Of a stretch of 64,000 nt of DNA, positions 35,761 through 44,676 are shown piece by piece. Position 1 is the first letter of the stretch. Every line of letters starts with the position of its first letter. The position numbers and the translations under genes were made by a program. The notes beneath the pieces were generated by a model that saw only the letters and a list, made by a program, of their open reading frames with translations, ran no database searches and was not told where the DNA came from. Source of the DNA: Micropruina sp. (lineage in GTDB: Bacteria; Actinomycetota; Actinomycetes; Propionibacteriales; Propionibacteriaceae); assembly GCA_016711105.1 (NCBI GenBank), contig JADJTO010000002.1, positions 186,001 to 250,000 of the forward strand, given 5' to 3'.

Positions 35761-37251
35761 GGTCGGGGCAGAGTTGCCTCGGCTGGCCCGGCTACGTGCT
35801 CGTCCACCGGAGATGCGGTCGCGTCGGTGATGGGCCTTGATCGGCTCATGGTCGTTGGTGACCCCGGCCGTCGGCCTCGACGGAGACTCAGTGCCGCTGG
35901 TTACGTTGGTTATGTTGACGCGCAGCGGGCGGCGACAAGGGCGGAGTGGCCCGCGGACTGGCTGCCTGCGTGGTCGCCGACCGGGGCGTGGTCGTGTGAG
36001 TGATGGACGTTGATCGCGGGATTGTCGATGTAGAGCGCGGGTCGTCGGCCGCGACGGAAACTCTCAGTGGCGACGTTTACATCGGCTGTCTGGATGAGCC
36101 CGGGCACGGATCGGGCAGAGTTGCCGCCGGCTGGTCTGCCCGCGGGCTCGTCGACCGGGGACGCGGTCGCGTCGCTGCTGGGCTTTGATCCGGGGATTGT
36201 CGATGTTGAACCTCGGCCGTCGGGTTCGACGGGAACTGTCAGTGACGATGCTTACGGTAGTTATGGGGATGAAGCGCGGGCAGAGATCAGCGCAGAGTTG
36301 CCCCGGCTGGCTTTCGGCCGCGACGGAAACTGTCAGACCCGACGTTTACGGTAGTTATATGGATGGTGAGCGGGCGTCGATGGGGCGGAAAGTGCCCTTG
36401 GTGAGCCGGTCTGCGTGCTCGCCCGCGGCGGAGCCGGGGTCGTCGTTGGTGGAGGTTCGACCCGACCTGGTGGCCGCGTCGGAAACTGTCAGGGACGATG
36501 CTTACGGTAGTTATGTGGATGAAGCGCGGGCTGGGATCGGGGCAGAGTTGCCGCCGGTGAGCGTGGCTGCGTGCTCGTCCACCGAGGACGCGGTCGCGCC
36601 GGTAGGCGACCTTGACCCGGGGATTGTCGTTGGAGAGCCCTGGCTGTCGGCCTCGACGGAAACTGTCAGACCCGACGTTTACGGTGCCTATGTGGATGGT
36701 GAGAGGGCGGCGATGGGGGCGGATTTGCCCTTGGTGAGCCTGGCTGCGTGCTCGCCCGCGGCGGAGCCGGGGTTGTCCTTGGTGGAGGTTCGACCCGACC
36801 TGGTGGCCGCGTCGGAAACTGTCAGCCCCGATGGTTACGTTGGTTATATGGATGCGAAGCGGGCGGCGGTGGGGGCAGAGTTGCCGCTGGCTGGCCTGCC
36901 CGCGGGCTCGTCGACCAGGGACGCGGTCGGGCCGGTACACGGCCTTGACCTGGGGATTGTCGAAGGAGAACTCCGGCTGTCGGTTTCGACGGACGTTGTC
37001 AGTGACGATGCTTACGGTAGTTATGTGGATGAAGCGCGGGCTGGGATCGGGGCAGAGTTGCCGCCGGTGAGCGTGGCTGCGTGCTCGTCCACCGAGGACG
37101 CGGTCGAGCCGGTCGTCGGCCTTGACCGGGGATTGTCGCTGGCGAACCCTGGCCGTCGGCCGCGCCGGACACTCTCAGTGACGATGCTTACGTTGGCGAT
37201 ATGGATGGGGCGCGGGCGGAGGTCGGGGTGGTGTTGCCTGCGGTGTGGGTG
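35758..37251 (+). repeat. Tandem array of promoter/start-codon modules (9 copies plus a partial)
   Basis: Units share GGAAACTGTCAG, a 3-base variable part, CGATGCTTACGGTAGTTAT, a start-codon position, then about 25 codons like DEARAGIGAELPPVSVAACS. Start-codon positions are 35914, 36090, 36265, 36359, 36515, 36692, 36848, 37025 and 37201; the last is the HNH gene itself. Spacings are 176, 175, 94, 156, 177, 156, 177 and 176. A partial unit lies at 35758-35890. The codon at each position is GTT, CTG, GGG, ATG, GTG, GTG, ATG, GTG, ATG. Units 5 and 8 are identical over 103 bases (36494-36596 and 37004-37106). Confidence 0.9.
37189..37200 (+). promoter_or_regulatory. Leaderless -10 element of the DUF222-HNH gene
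   Basis: TACGTT (37189-37194), six bases, then ATG 37201. The same hexamer-spacing-start arrangement is found in most upstream repeat units, with TACGGT or TACGTT. No Shine-Dalgarno sequence is present. Confidence 0.55.
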
Positions 37252-38610
37252 GCTGTGGGGTCGTCGACGGCGGGGGTGTTGGGGTCGGTGTCGTGGTTGT
37301 TGGACGGGATTGATCATGCGGCGCGGCGTGATGTGGGTCATCGGGAGCGGCTGGGACTGGTGGAGCAGGCGATGGTTGTCGCGGATCGGGTCAATGCGTT
37401 GGTGGGTGTCCTGGTGGCGGAGGCTGAGGCGGCGGATTCGGCGATGATCGCGCGGGGGACTCCGTTGTCGTCGTGGATTGGGTTGGCGGGGCGGACGTCG
37501 GCGAAGGCGGCGGCGGGGTTGGTGTTCACGGGTCGTGATTTGGTGGGCCGTCCGGGGGTGCGGGATGCGGTGTTGGCGGGTCGGATCGGGGTGCCGCAGG
37601 CCCGGACGATCGCGAAGGTGATGAGCCAGTTGCCGGTCGGTGTGGACGCGAGTCAGGAGTTGGCGGCGGAGGGGTTGTTGTTGGGGCATGCGGAGGTGTC
37701 CACGCCGGAAGAACTCGCAGCGTTGGTACCGAGTGTGGTGGAGCAGGTGTGCCCGGAGTTGGTGGAGGATCGGGAGGATGAGCAGGTCCGGTTGGCGGCG
37801 AGGGCGAAGCGGGCCCGGGCACGGCGGGGGTTGTCGTTTCATGCCGATGGGGATGGGTCGGTGGCGTTCCGGGGCAGCCTGCCGGAGTTGGACGCGGCCC
37901 CGTTCATCACGTTGATTGATGCCTATGTGGAGTCGGACCGTCGGGCTGCCCGGGACCTGCTGGACCCGTTGGCCGAAATCCGGACGTCGGAGCAGCGCCG
38001 GGCGGACGGGTTGATCGCGTTGCTGGCGGCCCTTCAGCGGTCTCAGCAGGCTCCCCGGTTGGCGGGGGATCGTCCCCGGGTGGTGGTGACGATGCGGGAG
38101 CAGGATTTGCGGGACCGGGCTGAGCAGGCGGGTGTGTTGGCTGCCGGTGCCCAGATCGGGGCGGGTGATTTGCGTCGTCTGTGTTGCGACGCCGACCTGA
38201 TGCCGGTCGTGCTGGGCAGTGAGTCCGAGGTGTTGGATGTGGGGCAGACCCGCCGGCTGGTCACCGCCGCGATCCGCAAAGCCTTGTCGCTGCGCGATGG
38301 TGGGTGTGTTTTTCCTGGTTGTGACGCACCGGACAGCCGTTGTGATGCGCATCATGTTCTGCCGTGGTGGGCTGGCGGGCGGACAGCGTTGTGGAATTTG
38401 GTGTTGTTGTGTCCGCATCATCACAAGCTGGTCGAACCGCCCCGGTTCTTTGCGGGGCCGCCACCGGATCGGTGGCAGATCCGGCTCGACCAGTACGGGC
38501 TGCCGGAGGTGATCCCACCCCGCCAGGTCGATCCCGACCAGAAACCGATGCGGCGAACCAGGAAAGGTGACCCGGGCCAGACCCGGGACGCTCCCCGAGC
38601 CGGACCGTGA
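37201..38610 (+). CDS. DUF222 / HNH endonuclease protein (13E12 repeat family)
   Basis: 469 residues. The N-terminal DUF222 region has RDVGHRERLGLVEQAMVVAD, ARTSAKAAAGLVF-like segments and GRIGVPQARTIAKVMSQLPV; the C-terminal HNH nuclease motif is GGCVFPGCDAPDSRCDAHHV followed by LPWWAGGRTALWNLVLLCPHHHK, with both zinc-knuckle cysteines and the His-Asn-His residues. The family is multi-copy in actinobacteria and suspected to be mobile or recombination-related; activity is unproven. Codon choice is rich in G and T (TTG, GTG, GGG), unlike the C-rich neighbours, suggesting transfer. Its first 25 codons and promoter recur in the upstream array. A one-base change at 37126-37131 would fuse the array in frame to it. 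Confidence 0.88.
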   Translation: MDGARAEVGVVLPAVWVAVGSSTAGVLGSVSWLLDGIDHAARRDVGHRERLGLVEQAMVVADRVNALVGVLVAEAEAADSAMIARGTPLSSWIGLAGRTSAKAAAGLVFTGRDLVGRPGVRDAVLAGRIGVPQARTIAKVMSQLPVGVDASQELAAEGLLLGHAEVSTPEELAALVPSVVEQVCPELVEDREDEQVRLAARAKRARARRGLSFHADGDGSVAFRGSLPELDAAPFITLIDAYVESDRRAARDLLDPLAEIRTSEQRRADGLIALLAALQRSQQAPRLAGDRPRVVVTMREQDLRDRAEQAGVLAAGAQIGAGDLRRLCCDADLMPVVLGSESEVLDVGQTRRLVTAAIRKALSLRDGGCVFPGCDAPDSRCDAHHVLPWWAGGRTALWNLVLLCPHHHKLVEPPRFFAGPPPDRWQIRLDQYGLPEVIPPRQVDPDQKPMRRTRKGDPGQTRDAPRAGP

Positions 38611-39015
38611 CCGCCGCGGTGATGCTCATGCGAGTGGGGCGGCTGCGCATCAGCGGTGGGTCGGTGGCGCCCATGGAGTCGGCGGAAGGCGGCGTCGAGC
38701 GACGGCTTCGGCGCGCCTCCACTGGGAGAGCCTCACCACATCGCTGCGCCGCGGGTTAGGTCGACGCGGCTGGTTGGGCGCCAGCGGGGGGTGGTTGGGC
38801 GCCAGCGGTGGGTCGGTGACGCCATGGAGTCAGCGGAAGGCGGCGGCGAGCGAGGGCTTCGGCGCGCCTCCACTGGGAGAGCCTCACCACATCGCTGCGT
38901 CGCGGGTCGGGTCTGTCGACGCGGCTGGTTGGATGGGCGCCCGCGGGGTCGGTGCGGCTGGTCGGATGGGCGCCGGCGGCCGGGTCGGTGCTCATGAAAT
39001 CTCTTGGGAGAGGTG
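38611..39015. other. Spacer after the HNH gene with a tandem duplication
   Basis: About 400 bases with no credible gene; the open frames are low-complexity Gly/Arg/Ala. It is largely filled by the direct repeat described separately, plus short GGATGGGCGCC-type iterations near 38930-38980. Confidence 0.5.
38651..38945. repeat. Two tandem copies of a 152-bp repeat
   Basis: Copies start at 38651 and 38803 with CAGCGGTGGGTCGGTG, and share ATGGAGTC, GGCGGAAGGCGGCG, CTTCGGCGCGCCTCCACTGG, GAGAGCCTCACCACATCGCTG and GACGCGGCTGGTTG. The junction itself carries a doubled TGGTTGGGCGCCAGCGG. No coding role is visible. Confidence 0.85.
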
Positions 39016-39300
39016 ATGCGAGAGTTCTCGACGAACGAGCTTGACGCTGCGATCTTCGACAAGGGTGACCGCGCCGCCTTCCTCTCCGGGGTCCGTCGAT
39101 GACGGTTGCTTACGCGTTTCGCCTAACGATTCGCGGACTACCCGCTGCAGACCTGTCTCCGGGACTTCCTGGTCGCTGCGACCGGGCACGACCTGGGTGA
39201 CATCAGGATCTCGGCAGTCCACGGGCTGGGTCCGTCGCGCTGGAGATCGTGGGTGGCCGTGGCAGGGGAAGCGATTAGCGGATCCATCCGGAACTCGGTT
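39016..39300 (+). other. Possible decayed gene between HNH gene and mfd
   Basis: A 29-codon frame from ATG 39016 (MREFSTNELDAAIFDKGDRA) ends in TGA; about 40 bases later another frame with strong GC3 bias reads RFADYPLQTCLRDFLVAATG HDLGDIRISAVHGLG over about 60 codons. Together they look like pieces of a broken gene, but no family is recognised and chance frames in high-GC DNA are possible. Confidence 0.3.
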
Positions 39301-39317
39301 GGTGCCGCGCACCGGCC

Positions 39318-39780
39318 ACCGCGCCTCTGGCCGATCCGATGCTGCGGTGGCCCAACTGGGCGTCGACTCGGCTGGCGAGGATGGCTTCGATCACCCGACG
39401 AACCCCCGCCAGCAGCCCCACCCCAGTGATCAGCTCCCCGACGATCGACACTCTCATCGGGTACCGCGCACGGGAGACCGCGCCCCTGGCCGATCAGCGC
39501 TGCAGTCCCCAGCTGGGCATCGACTCGGCTGGCAAGGACGGCTTCGATCACCCGACGAACCCCCGCCAGCAGCCCCACCCCAGTGATCAGCTCCCCGACG
39601 ATCGACACCCTCATCGGGAAACCGCGCAGAGGCATCCGCCCTCGCCGATCCTCTCCTGCAGTTCCCCAGTTGGCCGGCGTCTCAGTTGGCAAAGATGGCT
39701 TCGATCACCTGACGAGCCCACGCCAGCAGCGGAATCCCGGTGATCGGCTCCCCCACGATCGGTGCCGTCATCGGACGTGG
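39318..39780. repeat. Three tandem copies of the mfd 3' end, 157-bp spacing
   Basis: The motif GGCTTCGATCAC starts at 39383, 39540 and 39697, spacing exactly 157 bp. The last is the genuine end of mfd (minus strand, GIPLLAWARQVIEAIFAN). The two outer copies are nearly identical to each other over about 80 bases and would read ELITGVGLLAGVRRVIEA on the minus strand, a diverged copy of the Mfd C-terminus. They lie beyond the mfd stop codon. Confidence 0.88.
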
Positions 39781-42700
39781 CACCAACACGTGCCCGGCGG
39801 CCTTCCGGAGTTGACTACCCGGATACATCCGGTTGAGCCGGAGGACCCGCGATTCGGGCAGATCAGCCGGAGAGAAGCGGATCGCGTTCCCAGCCGGGAT
39901 CACCTCCGTAATCCCGTGGCCACGCGCCATCAACCGGAAGCCGGCCACCGCGAGCAACGCCTCAACCGGCTCAGGCAGCGGACCGTAGCGGTCCAGCAGC
40001 TCCTCGCGGACGGCATCAATGTCACTGGTCTGATGAACCTGCGCCAACCGCTTGTACATCTCCAGCCGGAGCCGCTCCGACTCGACATAATCGACCGGAA
40101 GGTGCGCCTCGACTGGCAGCTCGATCTTCATCTCCGCCTCGACCTCGACCTCCTCACCACGGAAGTCGGCCACTGCCTCGCCGACCAGGCGTATGTAGAG
40201 GTCGAAGCCGACTTCGGCGATGTGTCCGGACTGTTCCCCGCCGAGCAGGTTGCCCGCCCCGCGGATCTCCAGGTCCTTCATGGCGATCGCCATGCCCGCC
40301 CCCAGATCGGTGTGGGCGGCCATGGTGGCCAGCCGGTCGTGCGCCGTCTCGGTGAGCGGCTTCTCCGGCGGGTACAGGAAGTAGGCGTAGCCGCGCTCGC
40401 GGCTGCGGCCGACCCGTCCGCGCAATTGGTGCAGTTGGGAAAGGCCCAGCAGATCGGCCCGCTCGATCAGCAGGGTGTTGGCACTGGAGACGTCCAGCCC
40501 GGCCTCGATGATCGTGGTGCAGACCAGGACGTCGGTCCGACGCTCCCAGAAGTCCACCATCACCTGCTCCAGGGTGTGCTCATTCATCTGGCCGTGAGCC
40601 ACGGCAACCTTGGCCTCCGGCACCATCTCCGCGATCCGCTTGGCGGTCTTCTCGATGCTCGCCACCCGGTTGTGAATGAAGAACACCTGACCTTCCCGGG
40701 CCAGCTCACGTCGGATCGCGGCCCGCACCTGGGTCTCGTCATACGGTCCGGCGAAAGTGAGCACGGGGTGGCGCTCTTCGGGCGGGGTGGCGATCACGCT
40801 CATCTCCCGCAGGCCGGTGATCGCCATTTCCAGAGTGCGCGGGATCGGCGTGGCGGACATGGCCAGCACGTCCACGTTGAGCCGCAGCTTCTTCAGCGCC
40901 TCTTTGTGCTCGACACCGAAGCGCTGCTCTTCGTCGATGATGACCAGGCCAAGGTCCTTGTAGGCCACCTCTCCGCTGATCAGCCGGTGGGTGCCGACCA
41001 CGACGTCCACCGAACCGTCCGCCAACCCCTCCTTGGTCTTCTTGCTCTCCGCCTCGCTCTGGAACCGGCTGAGTGCCGACACCGTCACCGGGAAACCGGC
41101 ATACCGGTCGGCGAAGGTCGCGTGATGCTGCTGCACCAGCAACGTCGTCGGCACCAGCACCGCCACCTGCTTGCCGTCCATCACGGCCTTGAACGCCGCC
41201 CGCACCGCGATCTCAGTCTTGCCGTAGCCGACGTCGCCGCAGATCAGCCGGTCCATCGGAATGATCTGTTCCATATCGGCCTTCACCTCGGTGATCGCGG
41301 CCAACTGGTCGGGTGTTTCGACGTAGTTGAACGCGTCCTCCAACTCGCGCTGCCAGACGGTGTCAGGCCCGAACTCGTGCCCGCGGGAGGCCTGCCGGGC
41401 GGCGTAGAGCTTGATCAGCTCGCCGGCGATCTGGCGGACGGCCTTGCGGGCCCGGGACTTGCGGTTGGCCCAGTCGGCGCCCCCCATCTTGTCGAGGGTC
41501 GGGCTTTCGCCACCGATGTAGCGGGTGATCAGATGCAGTTGATCCATCGGCACGAAGAGCCGGTCAGCGGGATGCCCCCGCTTGGACGGGGCGTATTCGA
41601 GCACTAGGTATTCCCGGGTAGCGCCGGCCACCGTCCGCTGGACCATCTCCCGGTAACGCCCCACTCCGTGCTGCTCATGGACCACCGGATCGCCGGCTTC
41701 GAGCTCGAGCGGGTCGATCGTGTTCTTCCGACGGGCCGGCATTCGGCGCGCGGACTTGTCGACATCCCGCTGCCCCGACAAATCACCGGACGTGAACAGC
41801 GCCAGCTGGGCCCCCGGGAGCCGGAACCCGTGCCGCAGTTCGGCGACCACCACGCTGACCACCGCCGCAACCGGGGTGCCCTCCGCCGACTCGTGCCGCG
41901 CGGCCGGAATGTCGGCCGCGGTCAGCACCTCGACCAGCCGTGTCGCCAGACCCTTGCTGTCGGCGACCAACACGACCCGGAGGCCCTGCTGCAACGCCGC
42001 CCTGATGTCGGCCAAGGCAGCCTCGGTGTCACCCCGCCACACTTCGGACGGGACGGCCGCGATGGTCCGACTCTCCACCCCGCCCACGTCGATGACCGGC
42101 AGCTCGTCCACCTCAGCCCCGGAGGCGAACGGGGAAAGGCTCCACCAGGTTTGGCCACGCTCCAACGCGTGGCCGCGGACGTCCTGCAGCGATCGGTAAG
42201 CCGCCGCACCGAGGTCGATCGGGGCCTTGCCGCCACCGGCCGCCGCAGCCCAGGACGCCTGCAGGAACTCCTCGCTGGTGCGGGTGAGCTCGATCGCGCG
42301 GGCCCGGACCCGCTCGGGGTCACTGACCAACACACAGGTGTCGGACGGCAGCACGTCGATCAACAGCTCCAAGCCATCCACCAGCACCGGCGCCAGGGAT
42401 TCCATCCCGTCCACCGCGTGGCCGTTGGCGATCCGCTCGAACATCTCGGACAGGTTCCCGGGGGCGGAGGCGGTCTGGTCGGCCAGGGCTCGGGCCCGCG
42501 CCATCACCGACTCGGTGATCAGCAGTTCGCGGCACGGCGGCGCGGTGACCTCGGTCAGGGTCTCGTCGAAGGAGCGTTGATCGGCGACCGCGAAGGGTCG
42601 GATCTCCTCCACCGTGTCACCGAAGAAGTCGATCCGAACCGGGTGCTCCTCGGTCGGTGGGAAGACATCCACAATCCCGCCCCGGACGGCGAACTCACCG

Positions 42701-43227
42701 CGCCGCTCGACCAGGTCGACCCGCAGATACGCGGCCTCCACCAACGCCTGCACCACTCCCGTGATGTCGTGGTCCTCCCCCACCGCCAGGTGCACCGGGC
42801 GCAGGTCACCCAAGCCGATCACCTGGGGTTGCAGGATCGAACGCACCGGGGCAACCACGACCCGCGGGGCGGGAAGCGGATCGCCGCCGCGCAGCCGCCG
42901 CAGCACCTGGAGTCGGCGTCCGACGATGTCTGAGCGCGGGCTCAGCCGTTCATGGGGAAGCGTTTCCCAGGCCGGGTAGTAGGCCACGGCGTTGTCACCG
43001 ATCAGCGACCCGACGGCGGCGGTCAGCGTTTCGGCCTCACGATAGGTCGGGGTGACCAGGAGCACCGGGTGGCCCGTCTTGGAGGCCAGCGCGGCCACGA
43101 TCAGCGGCCTGAGCGCCTCGGGGCCGGTGAGATCAAGAGCGGGCAGGCGCCGTGCGCGAGCATCGTCCAGAGCTTGGGAGACGACGGGGTCTGCGGCAAA
43201 GAAGTCGACCAAGCCCGGGAGAGTCAC
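39682..43227 (-). CDS. mfd: Transcription-repair coupling factor Mfd
   Basis: Superfamily 2 translocase that removes stalled RNA polymerase and recruits UvrA. In order: UvrB-like N-terminus (LVTPTYREAETLTAAVGSLI, AYYPAWETLPHERLSPRSDI VGRR), the polymerase-interaction domain (LEAGDPVVHEQHGVGRYREM), motor domains with Walker A LICGDVGYGKTEIAVRAAFK and LVIIDEEQRFGVEHKEALKK, TAT SAT-type VLAMSATPIPRTLEMAITGL, and the C-terminal TRCF domain (PVEAHLPVDYVESERLRLEM). At 1181 residues it is complete. GTG start is six bases after TAAGGT. Its last 30 codons are repeated twice downstream. Confidence 0.96.
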   Translation of the reverse strand: MTLPGLVDFFAADPVVSQALDDARARRLPALDLTGPEALRPLIVAALASKTGHPVLLVTPTYREAETLTAAVGSLIGDNAVAYYPAWETLPHERLSPRSDIVGRRLQVLRRLRGGDPLPAPRVVVAPVRSILQPQVIGLGDLRPVHLAVGEDHDITGVVQALVEAAYLRVDLVERRGEFAVRGGIVDVFPPTEEHPVRIDFFGDTVEEIRPFAVADQRSFDETLTEVTAPPCRELLITESVMARARALADQTASAPGNLSEMFERIANGHAVDGMESLAPVLVDGLELLIDVLPSDTCVLVSDPERVRARAIELTRTSEEFLQASWAAAAGGGKAPIDLGAAAYRSLQDVRGHALERGQTWWSLSPFASGAEVDELPVIDVGGVESRTIAAVPSEVWRGDTEAALADIRAALQQGLRVVLVADSKGLATRLVEVLTAADIPAARHESAEGTPVAAVVSVVVAELRHGFRLPGAQLALFTSGDLSGQRDVDKSARRMPARRKNTIDPLELEAGDPVVHEQHGVGRYREMVQRTVAGATREYLVLEYAPSKRGHPADRLFVPMDQLHLITRYIGGESPTLDKMGGADWANRKSRARKAVRQIAGELIKLYAARQASRGHEFGPDTVWQRELEDAFNYVETPDQLAAITEVKADMEQIIPMDRLICGDVGYGKTEIAVRAAFKAVMDGKQVAVLVPTTLLVQQHHATFADRYAGFPVTVSALSRFQSEAESKKTKEGLADGSVDVVVGTHRLISGEVAYKDLGLVIIDEEQRFGVEHKEALKKLRLNVDVLAMSATPIPRTLEMAITGLREMSVIATPPEERHPVLTFAGPYDETQVRAAIRRELAREGQVFFIHNRVASIEKTAKRIAEMVPEAKVAVAHGQMNEHTLEQVMVDFWERRTDVLVCTTIIEAGLDVSSANTLLIERADLLGLSQLHQLRGRVGRSRERGYAYFLYPPEKPLTETAHDRLATMAAHTDLGAGMAIAMKDLEIRGAGNLLGGEQSGHIAEVGFDLYIRLVGEAVADFRGEEVEVEAEMKIELPVEAHLPVDYVESERLRLEMYKRLAQVHQTSDIDAVREELLDRYGPLPEPVEALLAVAGFRLMARGHGITEVIPAGNAIRFSPADLPESRVLRLNRMYPGSQLRKAAGHVLVPRPMTAPIVGEPITGIPLLAWARQVIEAIFAN

Positions 43228-43233
43228 CGAGCA

Positions 43234-43239
43234 ACCTTA
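43234..43239 (-). promoter_or_regulatory. Leaderless -10 element of mfd
   Basis: On the minus strand TAAGGT (43239-43234) then six bases then the GTG at 43227. It lies between pth and mfd, so mfd can be transcribed separately from rplY-pth. Confidence 0.5.
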
Positions 43240-43248
43240 GCGGTCGGC

Positions 43249-43848
43249 TCAGGAGTTGAACTTGTTCTGGGTCGTCTCCAGGCCTTGGGTGAGCAGGGCT
43301 TCGACTGCGTCGGCGCTGCGTCCGACCTCGAAGGCCACCTCGTCGCGGAGCGATGCCGGGAAGCCGGTGAGCACGAAGTCGGCCGGCGCTTGGCGACCGG
43401 GCGGGCGTCCGATCCCGAAACGAACCCGGAAGTAGTCACCGGTTCCCAGGGCTTGGCGGATCGATTTCAGGCCGTTGTGGCCGTTGTCACCCCCGCCGAA
43501 CTTGAGCCGCAGTTGACCGAAGTCGATGTCGAGTTCGTCGTGCACCACCACCAGCCGGGAGGGTTCGCCACCGAAGTAGGCGGCCGTCTTCGCCACGGCC
43601 GTGCCTGACTCATTCATGAACGTGCGCGGCTTCACCAGCACCACCCGCTGGGCCTCGGCGCCGACGCCGCCCAGGCCGAGCGGCGTGATCCGGGTCTCGC
43701 ACACCTCAGCCCGCAGCCCACGCGGGGCATTGAACCCTGAGCCCGCGCGGCGGGCCAGCTCCTCCGCGACCAGGAAGCCGACATTGTGCCGGTGAGAGGC
43801 GTAGGTCGGGCCCGGATTACCGAGCCCGACCACGATCCAAGGGATCAC
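43249..43848 (-). CDS. pth: Peptidyl-tRNA hydrolase
   Basis: Releases tRNA from stalled peptidyl-tRNA. The N-terminus is WIVVGLGNPGPTYASHRHNV GF with the catalytic His of the HN pair; KPRTFMNESGTAVAK, VVHDELDIDFGQLRLKFGGG and DNGHNGLKSIRQALGTGDYF are the remaining family motifs. 199 residues, GTG start. It begins 8 bp after rplY, so the two form the conserved rplY-pth pair, with mfd next on the same strand. Confidence 0.95.
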   Translation of the reverse strand: MIPWIVVGLGNPGPTYASHRHNVGFLVAEELARRAGSGFNAPRGLRAEVCETRITPLGLGGVGAEAQRVVLVKPRTFMNESGTAVAKTAAYFGGEPSRLVVVHDELDIDFGQLRLKFGGGDNGHNGLKSIRQALGTGDYFRVRFGIGRPPGRQAPADFVLTGFPASLRDEVAFEVGRSADAVEALLTQGLETTQNKFNS

Positions 43849-43856
43849 GAAGCGAC

Positions 43857-44483
43857 TCAGGCCTCGACTGCAGCAGCCTCGGTGACCGCCGAAGAGTCGG
43901 TGACACCGGAGGCGGCATCGAGCTCGGCGTCGAGGTCTTCCTGCGACTTGGAGGCGGCGATGCTCAGCATCAGGTCGCCCGGCTCGCCGGGGAAGACCGC
44001 ACCCTCGGGCAGGACGAGGTCCCGCGCGTAGACAGCGTCGCCGGGGTTCAGCCCAGCGATGTCGATCTCGATCTGAGCCGGAATGTTGGTGGCGGCAACC
44101 TCGATCGCGATGGTCTGCTGATCCATCACCACGATCCGGTCGGGGCGGTCGTCGTTCACGATCACCAGGGCGATCTCAACGGTCACGCGCTCACCCTTGT
44201 TCACCACGACCAGGTCGATGTGCTCCAGGGTGCCCCGCACCGGGTCCTTCTGGACCTGCTTGGGCAGGGCCAGCTGCGGCGCAGCCCCGTCGATGCTGAT
44301 CGCCAGCAGCGCGTTGGCAGCGCGGAGGGCGAGTTGGGTTTCATGCGCGGGCAGGGCCACATGGATCGGGTCGGTCCCGTGGCCGTAAAGAACTGCGGGG
44401 ACGAGGCCGGCGCGACGCGTGCGGCGGGCGGCCCCCTTGCCGAACTCGGTGCGAGCGACGGCGGACAACTTCACTTCAGCCAT
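43857..44483 (-). CDS. rplY: 50S ribosomal protein L25/general stress protein Ctc
   Basis: 5S rRNA-binding ribosomal protein with the long C-terminal TL5/Ctc domain. The L25 part reads VKLSAVARTEFGKGAARRTR and RAGLVPAVLYGHGTDPIHVA; the C-terminal beta domain has KDPVRGTLEHIDLVVVNKGE and VYARDLVLPEGAVFPGEPGD, ending in an acidic Ala-rich tail. 208 residues. ATG 44483 with GAGGAG upstream. Confidence 0.94.
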   Translation of the reverse strand: MAEVKLSAVARTEFGKGAARRTRRAGLVPAVLYGHGTDPIHVALPAHETQLALRAANALLAISIDGAAPQLALPKQVQKDPVRGTLEHIDLVVVNKGERVTVEIALVIVNDDRPDRIVVMDQQTIAIEVAATNIPAQIEIDIAGLNPGDAVYARDLVLPEGAVFPGEPGDLMLSIAASKSQEDLDAELDAASGVTDSSAVTEAAAVEA

Positions 44484-44676
44484 GTTTTGGCATCTCCTCA
44501 ACCTCTGAGCAACTCAATTCACGGCGAAGAGGACCTGTGACGTACTCACAGACCTTGTCGATTACGGGCGCAGGGCCCCTCGCCGAGGCAACCTACCCAC
44601 GATATCGCGGGGTGGGTGCCCGCAGGAAATCCAGCCCGAGGGGTTGGGTGACCCGCCTTCTTCGGGGAACTGGCAG
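44484..44676. other. Upstream region of rplY
   Basis: About 190 bases containing the rplY ribosome site and a small ACCCAC/GTGGGT hairpin near 44593-44615; the promoter could not be fixed with confidence. No gene is seen. Confidence 0.4.

Noticed and set aside
35758..37251. CRISPR-like array
   Set aside because: Units are 156-177 bp, repeat almost throughout their length, have no unique spacers of uniform size and no cas genes nearby; they copy the start of the adjacent gene.
37201..38610. Prophage or integrative element around the HNH gene
   Set aside because: No integrase, portal, terminase or attachment site is visible; the island is under 5 kb and consists of repeats and one gene.
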